From contig CAZVWR010000033.1 of NCBI GenBank assembly GCA_964630905.1, forward strand, positions 1-35,238: DNA of 35,238 bases. The letters are read 5' to 3'. This document shows positions 17,177 to 25,698 of the stretch, piece by piece. This stretch comes from JAGOEX01 sp964630905. Lineage in GTDB: Bacteria; UBP6; UBA1177. The notes beneath the pieces were generated by a model. The model did not search any database, had not been told where the DNA came from, and saw only the letters and a program-made list of their open reading frames with translations. Positions within the stretch are counted from its first letter, which is position 1. Each line of letters opens with the position of its first letter. The position numbers and the translations under genes are program-made.

Positions 17177-18475
17177 TCACTTCATAAGTTGAATAAACTC
17201 TTTCCTGATTATCGTCTCTTCCCTTCCCGGACCGACGGAAACTATTGAGACCGGAACTCCGAGCATAGTTTCGATCAGTTCGACATATTTTTTTGTTTTT
17301 GCAGGAAGATCATCATATTTTCTGATTCTGGAAATATCCTCTTTCCATCCGTCAACTTCGATATAAACCGGTTCGATATTTTCGAGCATTTCTATCGAAG
17401 CCGGAAAGCCATTTAATTTGCGACCTTTGTGGTTATATCCCGTCGCAATTTTTATCTTGTCAAAGTTATTCAGAACATCTATTTTTGTAAGTGCTATCGA
17501 TGTAAATCCGCTCATGTCAAAGATATATTTCAGGGCAACCATATCAAGCCATCCGCATCTTCTCGGTCTTCCTGTCGTTGTTCCGAACTCAAATCCTGTT
17601 TTTCGAAGCTCATCGCCGTCAGATCCATGATCTTCAGTCGGGAAAGGACCGGCACCGACTCTTGTGGTATATGCCTTTACAAGTCCGATGTTGTCTAAAA
17701 CACTGTTCACTGGAATGCCGCATCCGACACCGAAATAAGTTGCAACGGTGTTTGAAGAAGTTACGAACGGATATGTTCCGTGATCTATGTCAAGAAGTGC
17801 CCCCTGTGCACCTTCCATGAGTATTTTCCTCTCTTTTGAAAACCCTGCGAAAGCGAAATCGGGCTCCTGAATATAAGGTTTAAGTTTCATGCCGAGATCA
17901 TAATAAGTTTCGGTGAGCTCATCCGCACTGTAAGGCTGTGTTTTGTAAAGGTCTGAAAACAGTGCGTTTTTCTCTTTTAATGCCGCCTTGATCTTTCTGC
18001 GGAGATGGTCTTTGTCAAGAAGATCGGATGCTCTGATGCCGATCCTTGAGATCTTGTCTTCATAGGCGGGACCGATTCCCCTTCCTGTCGTTCCTATCTT
18101 ATTATCTTTCTTTGCTTCCTCTCTGCATTTATCAAGCGTTTTATGATATTCCATTATTATAGCGGTCTTTGGCGAAATAAGAAGTTTTGAAGGAGAGACC
18201 TTGATTCCTTTGTCTGCGAGTTTTGCCGATTCTTCAATGAACTGCTTGGGATCGAGAACTACTCCGCTGCCGATGAAACTTATTACATTGTCTCTCAATA
18301 TCCCTGAAGGTATTGCGTGAAGATCATATTTAACACCATCCACAACTATCGTATGTCCTGCATTGTTTCCGCCCTGGTACCGGCAGACTATATCGACTTT
18401 TTCGGTAAGAATATCAACTATTTTACCTTTCCCTTCATCACCCCACTGGGTTCCTGTAACAAGATGTACTGTCAT
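17177..18475 (-). CDS. purA: Adenylosuccinate synthetase
   Basis: PurA converts IMP, aspartate and GTP to adenylosuccinate in AMP synthesis. The 432-residue protein begins with TGTQWGDEGKGKIVDIL, the GTP-binding signature, and has NAGHT, GTTGRGIGPAYEDKISR and FGTTTGRPRRCGWLD. ATG at 18475 puts the signature about eight residues in, as in relatives, and is preceded by GGAGAG. An upstream in-frame ATG at 18505 would add ten residues that overlap the lepA end and is unlikely. The gene lies 26 bases after lepA. Confidence 0.97.
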   Translation of the reverse strand: MTVHLVTGTQWGDEGKGKIVDILTEKVDIVCRYQGGNNAGHTIVVDGVKYDLHAIPSGILRDNVISFIGSGVVLDPKQFIEESAKLADKGIKVSPSKLLISPKTAIIMEYHKTLDKCREEAKKDNKIGTTGRGIGPAYEDKISRIGIRASDLLDKDHLRRKIKAALKEKNALFSDLYKTQPYSADELTETYYDLGMKLKPYIQEPDFAFAGFSKERKILMEGAQGALLDIDHGTYPFVTSSNTVATYFGVGCGIPVNSVLDNIGLVKAYTTRVGAGPFPTEDHGSDGDELRKTGFEFGTTTGRPRRCGWLDMVALKYIFDMSGFTSIALTKIDVLNNFDKIKIATGYNHKGRKLNGFPASIEMLENIEPVYIEVDGWKEDISRIRKYDDLPAKTKKYVELIETMLGVPVSIVSVGPGREETIIRKEFIQLMK

Positions 18476-18501
18476 TTCACATTCTCTCCATAAACAGGTT
18501 T

Positions 18502-20304
18502 TCACTCTTCGTTAGCATCAAGGACCGCAAGGAACGCCTCCTGCGGTATCTCAACATTTCCGAGCTGTTTCATTTTCTTTTTCCCCTCTTTCTGCTTTTC
18601 GAGGAGCTTTCTCTTTCTTGACACATCACCGCCGTAACATTTCGCGGTTACATCCTTTCTGTATGCTTTAACCGTTTCTCTCGATATTACATTAGAGCCG
18701 ATCGCCGCCTGAATCGCCACATCATACATCTGTCTGGGGATCACTTTTCTCATTTTAGCAACGAGAGATCTGCCCATGTAATAAGACTTTTCCTTGTGAA
18801 CTATGACAGAAAGAGCATCAACCGGATCACCATTTATAAGAATATCCATTTTAACAAGATTTGACCGTTCATAATCAAGAAGTTCATAGTCAAGTGACGC
18901 AAAACCTCTTGAGATGGATTTAAGTTTGTCATAAAAATCATAAACTATTTCGCTTAGAGGTATTTCATATTCAAGTATTACCCTGTCAGTTGTCTGATAA
19001 GTAAGATTTTTCTGCCGTCCCCGCTTATCAAGACAGAGTTTGACCAATCCGCCGATGAATTCAGCCGGAGTGAACACTGAAGCTTTGACAAATGGCTCCT
19101 GAATGTGGTCAATCAACTGCTGTTTAGGAAGCTTGTCAGGGTTTTCAACAAAAACCTCTTCACCGCTGTTGAGAATGACTTTATATGAAACGCTCGGAGC
19201 TGTTGTGATGAGTTCAAGATCAAATTCCCGCTCAAGCCGTTCCTTTACTATTTCAAGGTGAAGCATTCCCAGGAATCCGCATCTGAAACCGAAACCGAGA
19301 GCACTTGAATTTTCGGGCTCGTGGGAAAAACTTGAATCGTTAAGCGCTAGTTTTTCCACAGCTTTTTTGAGTTCTTCATACTTTGATGTCTCCACAGGGA
19401 ATATTCCGCAGAACACCATCTGTTTCATCGGTTTGAAACCGGGAAGCGGCAAAGGAGAGATATCGTTCTTCAGAGTTATTGTTTCGCCGATATTGACATC
19501 GTGTATAGTTTTTATCCCTGCCGCTATGACCCCTACTTCACCGGCATTGAGTTCGTTCACTTTGACAGGATGCGGTGTATATCTGAGTATTTCGATCACC
19601 TCATATTCCATGTTCGAGTGCATCAGATATATCATGTCGCCGTTCTTTATGCATCCGTCGAACATTCTCACAAGCATTCTCACACCGACATAGGCATCAA
19701 ACCAGCTGTCGAATATCAAAGCCCTTGTTTTCATTGCAGGATCTGTTTTGGGGCATGGTATATCAGTGACTATTTTGTCAAGAAGCTCCCTGACTCCGAA
19801 ACCGGTCTTTGCCGACACTTCGAGAGCGTCTGTAGCATCTATTCCGATTATTTCGATGATCTCGTTTTTTGCTTTTTCAGGATCTGCGCTCGGAAGGTCG
19901 ATCTTGTTTATGACAGGAATGATCTCAAGGTTGTTATCTATCGCCATATATACATTTGCAAGTGTCTGTGCTTCGACACCCTGAGTCGCATCAACGACAA
20001 GAAGAGCCCCTTCACAGCTTGTAAGCGCTCTGCTCACCTCGTATGAAAAATCAACATGTCCGGGAGTGTCAATGAAATTAAGCTCATAAACTTCCCCCTG
20101 ATATGTGTGAAGAACAGTGACCGCCCTCGCTTTAATGGTTATTCCCCGTTCCTTTTCAAGTTCCATATCGTCAAGGAACTGTTCCTTTTTTTCCCTTTCT
20201 GTTAAGCTTCCTGTCATTTCGAGGAGACGGTCGGAAAGAGTGCTCTTTCCGTGGTCGATATGGGCAATAATCGAGAAGTTCCTGATATTCCTGATATTTT
20301 TCAT
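18502..20304 (-). CDS. lepA: Elongation factor 4 (LepA), back-translocating GTPase
   Basis: The 600-residue length is typical. G1 is AHIDHGKSTL, G3 DTPGHVDF and G4 NKID, followed by the EF-G-like domains and the LepA-specific C-terminal domain (AKMRKVIPRQMYDVAIQAAIG, KAYRKDVTAKCYGGDVSRKRKLLEKQKEGKKKM in pieces). It acts on ribosomes. It is the first gene of the long leftward block and has a recognisable promoter about 55 bases upstream of the start. Confidence 0.98.
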   Translation of the reverse strand: MKNIRNIRNFSIIAHIDHGKSTLSDRLLEMTGSLTEREKKEQFLDDMELEKERGITIKARAVTVLHTYQGEVYELNFIDTPGHVDFSYEVSRALTSCEGALLVVDATQGVEAQTLANVYMAIDNNLEIIPVINKIDLPSADPEKAKNEIIEIIGIDATDALEVSAKTGFGVRELLDKIVTDIPCPKTDPAMKTRALIFDSWFDAYVGVRMLVRMFDGCIKNGDMIYLMHSNMEYEVIEILRYTPHPVKVNELNAGEVGVIAAGIKTIHDVNIGETITLKNDISPLPLPGFKPMKQMVFCGIFPVETSKYEELKKAVEKLALNDSSFSHEPENSSALGFGFRCGFLGMLHLEIVKERLEREFDLELITTAPSVSYKVILNSGEEVFVENPDKLPKQQLIDHIQEPFVKASVFTPAEFIGGLVKLCLDKRGRQKNLTYQTTDRVILEYEIPLSEIVYDFYDKLKSISRGFASLDYELLDYERSNLVKMDILINGDPVDALSVIVHKEKSYYMGRSLVAKMRKVIPRQMYDVAIQAAIGSNVISRETVKAYRKDVTAKCYGGDVSRKRKLLEKQKEGKKKMKQLGNVEIPQEAFLAVLDANEE

Positions 20305-20359
20305 TCAAATTCCCACAAGGCCGAATATTTTACAATCTCAACAAACAAAAACGCGTGGA

Positions 20360-20388
20360 TTTATACATTAACATAGAATAAATTACAA
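20360..20388 (-). promoter_or_regulatory. Sigma70-type promoter for the lepA operon
   Basis: On the minus strand TTGTAA (20383-20388), a 17-base spacer and TATAAA (20360-20365) precede lepA. An alternative CTGACA further upstream is possible. No other gap of this size occurs above the lepA-to-tatD block, so this is its best candidate promoter. Confidence 0.5.
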
Positions 20389-20416
20389 GAATATTGTTTG
20401 TCAGTTCTTAAAACAG

Positions 20417-21277
20417 TTAATCTCCGAAATACTTTCCAAACCCTTTTTCGAATGCAGTGGGGTTGGTTAAATCGGATGGTTTTTGTAACTCGCTGAGTTT
20501 ATAGAAGTTTTTTACTTTGAAAAATTTCATGATACGGGGTGATATTGCGTTTGCCGGGCATTTATAGATGCATCTCATGCAGATCATGCACTTCCAGCCG
20601 AACCGGGGTTTCCCTTCTGTGTCTGCGGTGATGTTCATTTTCGGGCATATTTTCATGCAGAGTCCGCATTTTGTGCAGTCATTATTTGCTTTCAGGTCTT
20701 TTCCGAAAAACGATGCGCCGAATGTTTCAAGCCGGCTGAAAAACCATGTTGAGAACCTCATCCAGAGAGGGTTTTTGTGAAGAACGACTGTTCCGCTCAT
20801 TATTTCTGAGGATGCTTTCACGATCTTTAAACCGGCAACTTCAACCAGTTTTGAAATGAATCTGTCGCGGTATCGCATAAAAACATTGGCGGGCATGACA
20901 ACAAGCGATTCGTGAGTCACTATATATCCGTTCTTATTCAGTATTTTTCTGATTTCCGTTGTCGCTCCGCCGTTAAAGAAAGGATCTCCCGGACTTTTCA
21001 CGATGAAAAATTTTCTCCCCTCACCTTTCGGCAACGATTTTTTAAGGAATTCAAGAACATTGGCAGGTGCGTTCAGGGCATGAACCGGATAAATTACCCC
21101 CGCAACGGCAAAATCATCACCAAACCCCTTCCCCAACCTGTCAAACTCATCAATGTCAACAAGCTCGACACAGTATTTTTCCAGGAACTGCAATGAGAAC
21201 TTTTCAGCAACATATTTTGTGTTGCCACTTCCTGAAAAGTAGAAAAGAGTGAGTTTTGGTTTGATAGTTTCTGACAA
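20417..21277 (-). CDS. EFR1-type flavodoxin-ferredoxin fusion protein
   Basis: The 286-residue protein has an N-terminal flavodoxin-like domain (about 1-165; LFYFSGSGNTKYVAEK is the FMN phosphate loop) and two C-terminal [4Fe-4S] sites: Cys201/204/207/211 in CTKCGLCMKICP and Cys230/233/236/240 in CMICMRCIYKCP. EFR1 family proteins are cytoplasmic electron carriers of anaerobes; partners are mostly unknown. The start appears to be TTG at 21277 without an obvious ribosome site. It lies 15 bases after the beta-propeller lipoprotein gene and is presumably in its transcript. Confidence 0.88.
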   Translation of the reverse strand: MSETIKPKLTLFYFSGSGNTKYVAEKFSLQFLEKYCVELVDIDEFDRLGKGFGDDFAVAGVIYPVHALNAPANVLEFLKKSLPKGEGRKFFIVKSPGDPFFNGGATTEIRKILNKNGYIVTHESLVVMPANVFMRYRDRFISKLVEVAGLKIVKASSEIMSGTVVLHKNPLWMRFSTWFFSRLETFGASFFGKDLKANNDCTKCGLCMKICPKMNITADTEGKPRFGWKCMICMRCIYKCPANAISPRIMKFFKVKNFYKLSELQKPSDLTNPTAFEKGFGKYFGD

Positions 21278-21292
21278 TTTTATAACTGATGA

Positions 21293-24200
21293 TTATTTAA
21301 GTGAAACCTGCTCTATTCCGTTCCAGTCCCTTGCCACGAAAAGGTCGTCACCTATAACTGCAGCACTCAGGCTGTAGGAATAGTAACCGTATGTTTTTTC
21401 TGCAAGTTTGAGCTCTTTTTCAACTCCGTCAGCAGACAGATAGATCATGTTGTTCGAGTTGGTATAACCGTAGTAATAGTCTTCATTGTCTTCGATCGAA
21501 AGAAGGAATCCGCCACCTTCAACAGAGCTGTATCTCGCACCGTTTTCATAAGACTTATTGAACAGTCTCTTTCCGTCCTCCGCCCTGAAGATCTGGACAT
21601 TCATTGATGTTTCACGATTGCTGTAATACCAGTAGTTGCACTCCTGCTGCTCATAGTTGTAAACCGTTTTGTTCGTTCCGATAAAAACCTTGTCATTTTT
21701 CACAATAAAATCAGATGATTCATAGCGGTACATCTTGTCAGTGCTCTCATACGAATTGGTAACACTTATCTTCTTGATAACACTGACCTTTGTCTTGTCA
21801 TCATTGAACTTAAGGATGTAAAGAGTCTGGAAATATGTGGAGTTATAATAGTAATCATCTTCTTTGTAAACTTCATCATTCCACATGTAGTGATAAGTAT
21901 AGAGATATTTTCCGTCATCGCTCATTCCGATGATCTTGCCGGGGATGTTGACCTTTTTCCCTTTAACAGGTTTTGCAGGATCTTTTACATCAACAGGAAC
22001 AGCATAGCAGTAAAGAAGTTCACGGTCTTTTTCATCAACACCTTTTCTTTCACAGTCGGTGTACCAGAAAGTTGTTCCGTTCGCGATGATCTTTGTGTCA
22101 TAGTCAAGAGCCCTTCCATCATTTGAAATGACGACCGGCTTAACCTCTTTCACAGTCGGATCGCTCAGGTCATAAACATACATGCTTGATCTGTAAATGC
22201 TGTATCCATCACCTTTGACAACGCAGTCTGTGTCTGATTCATAGCAGTCGCTTTCAGGATAGAAATAGTCATATTCCTGATTTGTGAAAGCCATTGCACC
22301 GCTTGTTGAAACAGCTGCATTGTTGTAGCTGTAGTAATAATTTTCCGATTCATCTTCAAGAGGAAGTATTTTTATGGAACCTATTTCTTCAGGATTCTTC
22401 GCATCAGCAAACTTGAATATTTTCACATATTTTGCATTAGTTTCGGTTTCATCTTCGGCAGCAGCGTTCGCAAAATTGACTTCTCCGCCATCCTCTGCAC
22501 CGTAGTAATACCAGTACATGTTGTTGAAAACATAACCCATATCGCCTGATTTGATCAGATTGGCATAGCTGTATGCCTCTTTCGAAACAGGATTGCTTCT
22601 CCAGTTTACAGGATTTGTGTCATTGCCCGGTTCGTAAGTTACAAGAGTTGACGGCTGACTGTAGTAACTGCTGTCGATGCCGCAAAGCTTGTTGCCGCAA
22701 GTGTTTATATTTTCTACATAATATGCCATAACTGCAGTTGAAAGTATTTCCGGTTTGTCACGGTCTGCCGCATCGATCATCATCACATGCCTGTCACCGA
22801 TGCTGATTATCTGATCATTCTCAAGAGCGACACCTCTCATTACCGGACTGTCAGAAACAACCGATCCGCGCTGTTTGAGACCTTTTTCAAGATCAAAATC
22901 CAGAAGATAGAGCTTATACATATATCTCCATGTATTCTCCTCATATTCATTAACAGGAAGAAGAATGAGACCAAGATCATCATATATTTTGAAAGCTTTC
23001 CAGTCTTGAGTCGCTTCAGACCATGAATAATTTGAGCCGATTGCTATCATTGACATTTCTTTCGGATTTTCTGGATCACTGACATCATACATGCTAACCT
23101 TTGTTTTCCAGCCGTCTTGGTCATCAATTCCGACAGAAAGTATCTTGTCGCCTCTGATCTCAAGATGTGTTGACCAGCCCGGAACTTCAAGCTGACCAAG
23201 TTCAATGAGATTTGCAGGATCGCTGATATCAATGACATGAAGGGGGTCCTGCTGAAAATATGTCACTGCATACATGCGATCGCCTTCAAACTTTGTTCCG
23301 TAAAGCTGTTGACCGGTCATGAATGTAAGCTTGTTGATCTGTTTGATGTTTTCAGGGTCGCTGATCTCAAAACTTTCGATCATGCTCTCTCCGTTACCCC
23401 ACTGGTCGGATGTGCTGACTGCAAAGAAAACATCACCTTTTTCATACATTTTCCAGCGGTCGCTCATAAAACCGTCAGTTTCAAATTCACCTTTTTTAAC
23501 GATCTTTCCAGCCGGATCGCTTATGTCAAAAAGTGTTACCGGATATTTCTGGTTGTAATCACCGTTCCAGTAGTCGTAGTTAGCTTCTGCGACATATATC
23601 GATTTCTGTGAAACATAAATGGTGTATGCAGTTCCTTCAAGAGAAACTTCATCAACCTTTTTAATGTCGGTCGGATCGGAAATATTTATTGAAATGAGTG
23701 TAATCTGGTCTTTGCCGTATTCATCTCTTGTGTCGCACCAGTACCAGTAATATTTATACTGAGTTGCCGCAACATAAATAACATCGCCCACCTGCCTTGA
23801 ATCAACGATAGTGCCGTCCAGTTCATAACTTCCGATGACTTTAGGTGCAGATGGTTTTTCAGTATTGACGACGATCACTTTTGACATGCTTCTGCCGCCC
23901 CAGTAACCTTCCTTCTCATCCATATCTTTTCCATTAAGTCCTGTAACAAGAATATATGCTCTACCATCAGAAAGATACATTTCACCGGGAATTCCCTCAA
24001 AAGGTGCTTTACCGACAACTTTAAGTGCTTTCGGATCCTTCATATCGATCGCGATAAGCCCTTTGTAACGGTTTACAACCCAGATAGTGTTTCCTTCTAC
24101 CTTATATATATCTGATTCAACGATCTCTCTTTCAGCATCGTCACCTGCACCGTTCTCATCATCTTCAGCAGCAGTGTCACCGGAATCACCTGAATCGCCG

Positions 24201-24412
24201 TAATCACCTTCGCCTTTGTCATTGCTGTTGTTTGCACCGGCAGTAATGAATTCGCCGTTTTCATCTTTGTCTTTCACATCCGGATCGTCCGTTACCTCAC
24301 CATCCGGCAGATTGCCTTCATCATCTTTCGAATCATTATTCTTATTGTCGCAACCAACTGCAACAAAAAGAATGAAAAACAGCACAACCAGTGTTTTAAC
24401 AACCTTCTTCAT
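21293..24412 (-). CDS. Large beta-propeller domain lipoprotein (Beta_propel family)
   Basis: The product is about 1039 residues. It starts with a lipoprotein signal peptide (VVLFFILFVAVGC, Cys21), then an acidic Asp/Gly/Asn linker of about 70 residues with GDSGDSGD repeats. A very long repetitive beta region follows, beginning DIYKVEGNTIWVVNRYKGLIAID and repeating VxDISDPxxxxxxG phrases, as in secreted beta-propeller (C-terminal-like Beta_propel) proteins. Tyr/Trp/Asp-rich loops such as YYYSYNN are frequent. It is expected at the cell surface or in the periplasm as a binding or scaffold protein; no catalytic motif is seen. ATG at 24412 is chosen for its GGAGGG site and the signal peptide; the frame extends 13 codons upstream. 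Confidence 0.85.
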   Translation of the reverse strand: MKKVVKTLVVLFFILFVAVGCDNKNNDSKDDEGNLPDGEVTDDPDVKDKDENGEFITAGANNSNDKGEGDYGDSGDSGDTAAEDDENGAGDDAEREIVESDIYKVEGNTIWVVNRYKGLIAIDMKDPKALKVVGKAPFEGIPGEMYLSDGRAYILVTGLNGKDMDEKEGYWGGRSMSKVIVVNTEKPSAPKVIGSYELDGTIVDSRQVGDVIYVAATQYKYYWYWCDTRDEYGKDQITLISINISDPTDIKKVDEVSLEGTAYTIYVSQKSIYVAEANYDYWNGDYNQKYPVTLFDISDPAGKIVKKGEFETDGFMSDRWKMYEKGDVFFAVSTSDQWGNGESMIESFEISDPENIKQINKLTFMTGQQLYGTKFEGDRMYAVTYFQQDPLHVIDISDPANLIELGQLEVPGWSTHLEIRGDKILSVGIDDQDGWKTKVSMYDVSDPENPKEMSMIAIGSNYSWSEATQDWKAFKIYDDLGLILLPVNEYEENTWRYMYKLYLLDFDLEKGLKQRGSVVSDSPVMRGVALENDQIISIGDRHVMMIDAADRDKPEILSTAVMAYYVENINTCGNKLCGIDSSYYSQPSTLVTYEPGNDTNPVNWRSNPVSKEAYSYANLIKSGDMGYVFNNMYWYYYGAEDGGEVNFANAAAEDETETNAKYVKIFKFADAKNPEEIGSIKILPLEDESENYYYSYNNAAVSTSGAMAFTNQEYDYFYPESDCYESDTDCVVKGDGYSIYRSSMYVYDLSDPTVKEVKPVVISNDGRALDYDTKIIANGTTFWYTDCERKGVDEKDRELLYCYAVPVDVKDPAKPVKGKKVNIPGKIIGMSDDGKYLYTYHYMWNDEVYKEDDYYYNSTYFQTLYILKFNDDKTKVSVIKKISVTNSYESTDKMYRYESSDFIVKNDKVFIGTNKTVYNYEQQECNYWYYSNRETSMNVQIFRAEDGKRLFNKSYENGARYSSVEGGGFLLSIEDNEDYYYGYTNSNNMIYLSADGVEKELKLAEKTYGYYSYSLSAAVIGDDLFVARDWNGIEQVSLK

Positions 24413-24458
24413 TTCGCCCTCCATTCGGCAATTAATCAAAATAACGGACATTTAGTGT

Positions 24459-24486
24459 ATTGTACTGTGGTTTTTTATTTGAGCAA
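24459..24486 (-). promoter_or_regulatory. Candidate promoter for the beta-propeller lipoprotein operon
   Basis: On the minus strand TTGCTC (24481-24486), a 16-base spacer and TACAAT (24459-24464) lie about 45 bases before the ATG at 24412. The 145-base divergent gap also serves the UPF0280 gene on the other strand, for which I see no convincing promoter. Confidence 0.45.
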
Positions 24487-24557
24487 GGTGATTTTTTTTT
24501 AAATCTTCAAGTTGAGCACTCTTGCAATTTTCGTGTTTTTAACAACAATCATTCCTT

Positions 24558-25322
24558 ATGAAAGGCGAAGCCAGGACATATAGATCAGTTCATAACGCTG
24601 AAAGGTTTAAATTCTTCAATGTAACTGTTTTTGAAAGCGATCTCCATATCGGTGTCGATATTGCATCTTTCAATCCCTCTTTAATTGAATTTGCGACTGA
24701 AGAGATTAAGCGGACAAGAGAAATACTTAATGAATACAGCAAATTGAACAGCACATTCTTTTCGTCTCTCAACCCTCTTGCACTTGATGATTCAGCTGAA
24801 ACTGAAGTAAGATCGATGCTTAGTGCAGGGCTTCTTGCAAATGTGGGTCCGATGGCGGCTGTTGCGGGGATTACAAGTGAAACCGTGGGAAGAAAACTGT
24901 TTGAAAAATTTCAGATTAAAGAGATCGTTGTTGAAAACGGCGGAGACATCTGGGCAAGTGTCAATGAGCCGCTTTTTGTTGAAATTCTTGCGGGAAATTC
25001 GGCACTTAACGGAAAACTTGCTTTAAAGATCCCTCAAAACAGAACTCCCATTGGAATATGCACATCATCAGGAACTGTGGGACATTCACTCTCTTTTGGC
25101 AAAGCGGATGCCGTTGTGATCTGTGCTCATGACGCCGCAATAGCCGATGCATTCGCCACAGCGGTCTGCAACATCGTCAAAACTGAATCAGATATTGACA
25201 AAGCCCTTGAATTTACTTCACAATTTAAGGAAATACTCTCAACTGTCATAGTCATTAACGACAAAATAGCCTTGTCCGGAGAATTTGAGATAGTGCCTGT
25301 GCTTACGCCCACGGCATTTTAA
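24558..25322 (+). CDS. UPF0280 family protein (ApbE-like fold)
   Basis: The 254-residue protein matches the UPF0280 family, distantly similar to ApbE flavin transferases and common in methanogens and anaerobes. Visible family features are MLSAGLLANVGPMAAVAGITSE, VVENGGDIW, GICTSSGTVGHSLSFGKADAVVICA and the DAFATAVCN segment. The conserved ENGGD and TSSGT phrases correspond to the ApbE substrate-binding loops, but biochemical function is not established. There is no signal peptide. It is isolated on the plus strand and its last 20 bases overlap the convergent phosphoribosyltransferase gene. No clear ribosome site precedes the ATG. Confidence 0.85.
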   Translation: MKGEARTYRSVHNAERFKFFNVTVFESDLHIGVDIASFNPSLIEFATEEIKRTREILNEYSKLNSTFFSSLNPLALDDSAETEVRSMLSAGLLANVGPMAAVAGITSETVGRKLFEKFQIKEIVVENGGDIWASVNEPLFVEILAGNSALNGKLALKIPQNRTPIGICTSSGTVGHSLSFGKADAVVICAHDAAIADAFATAVCNIVKTESDIDKALEFTSQFKEILSTVIVINDKIALSGEFEIVPVLTPTAF

Positions 25323-25698
25323 AACACGGTTCATCAAAGAGTGAATAATCAGCTTTTCCGTTCACGGCAAAAGTTTTGACAAGTGCCGCTCCCGCAAGCA
25401 GTTCTTTTGCTTTTTGAAGTGTCGCGCCGGTTTTGGAGCGGTCATCGACTACGAGTATCTTTTTTCCTGAATATGAAAATTCTATGGGTTGAATGAGTTC
25501 CGGAGTGCTGCGGCAGGGTTTGTGCATATCATCACGGAAATTTATCACAATTGTCGCAAAATCGACTCCCAGCTTGTGTGCAACAAGCGCTCCGGGAATG
25601 ATCCCTCCCCGTGCAATTGCCACAACAATGTCAAAATGCTCAGCAAATTCAATCGCTTTCAATTTTTCAAAAATCTCTTCAAATGATTTCTTTTCCAT
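25303..25698 (-). CDS. Phosphoribosyltransferase-domain protein
   Basis: The 131-residue protein has the type I PRTase core. The 13-residue PRPP loop at about 81-93 is KILVVDDRSKTGATL (two acidic residues, then a Lys-Thr-Gly-Ala-Thr pattern), and the preceding VVAIARGGIIPGALVAHKLG is the family's pyrophosphate loop region. It is short, with little hood, and resembles GPT/xanthine-type or regulatory PRTases; the base substrate cannot be read. The ATG overlaps the stop of the DUF362 gene (TAATG), so the two are translationally coupled. It is the last gene of a three-gene operon. Confidence 0.82.
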   Translation of the reverse strand: MEKKSFEEIFEKLKAIEFAEHFDIVVAIARGGIIPGALVAHKLGVDFATIVINFRDDMHKPCRSTPELIQPIEFSYSGKKILVVDDRSKTGATLQKAKELLAGAALVKTFAVNGKADYSLFDEPCFKMPWA

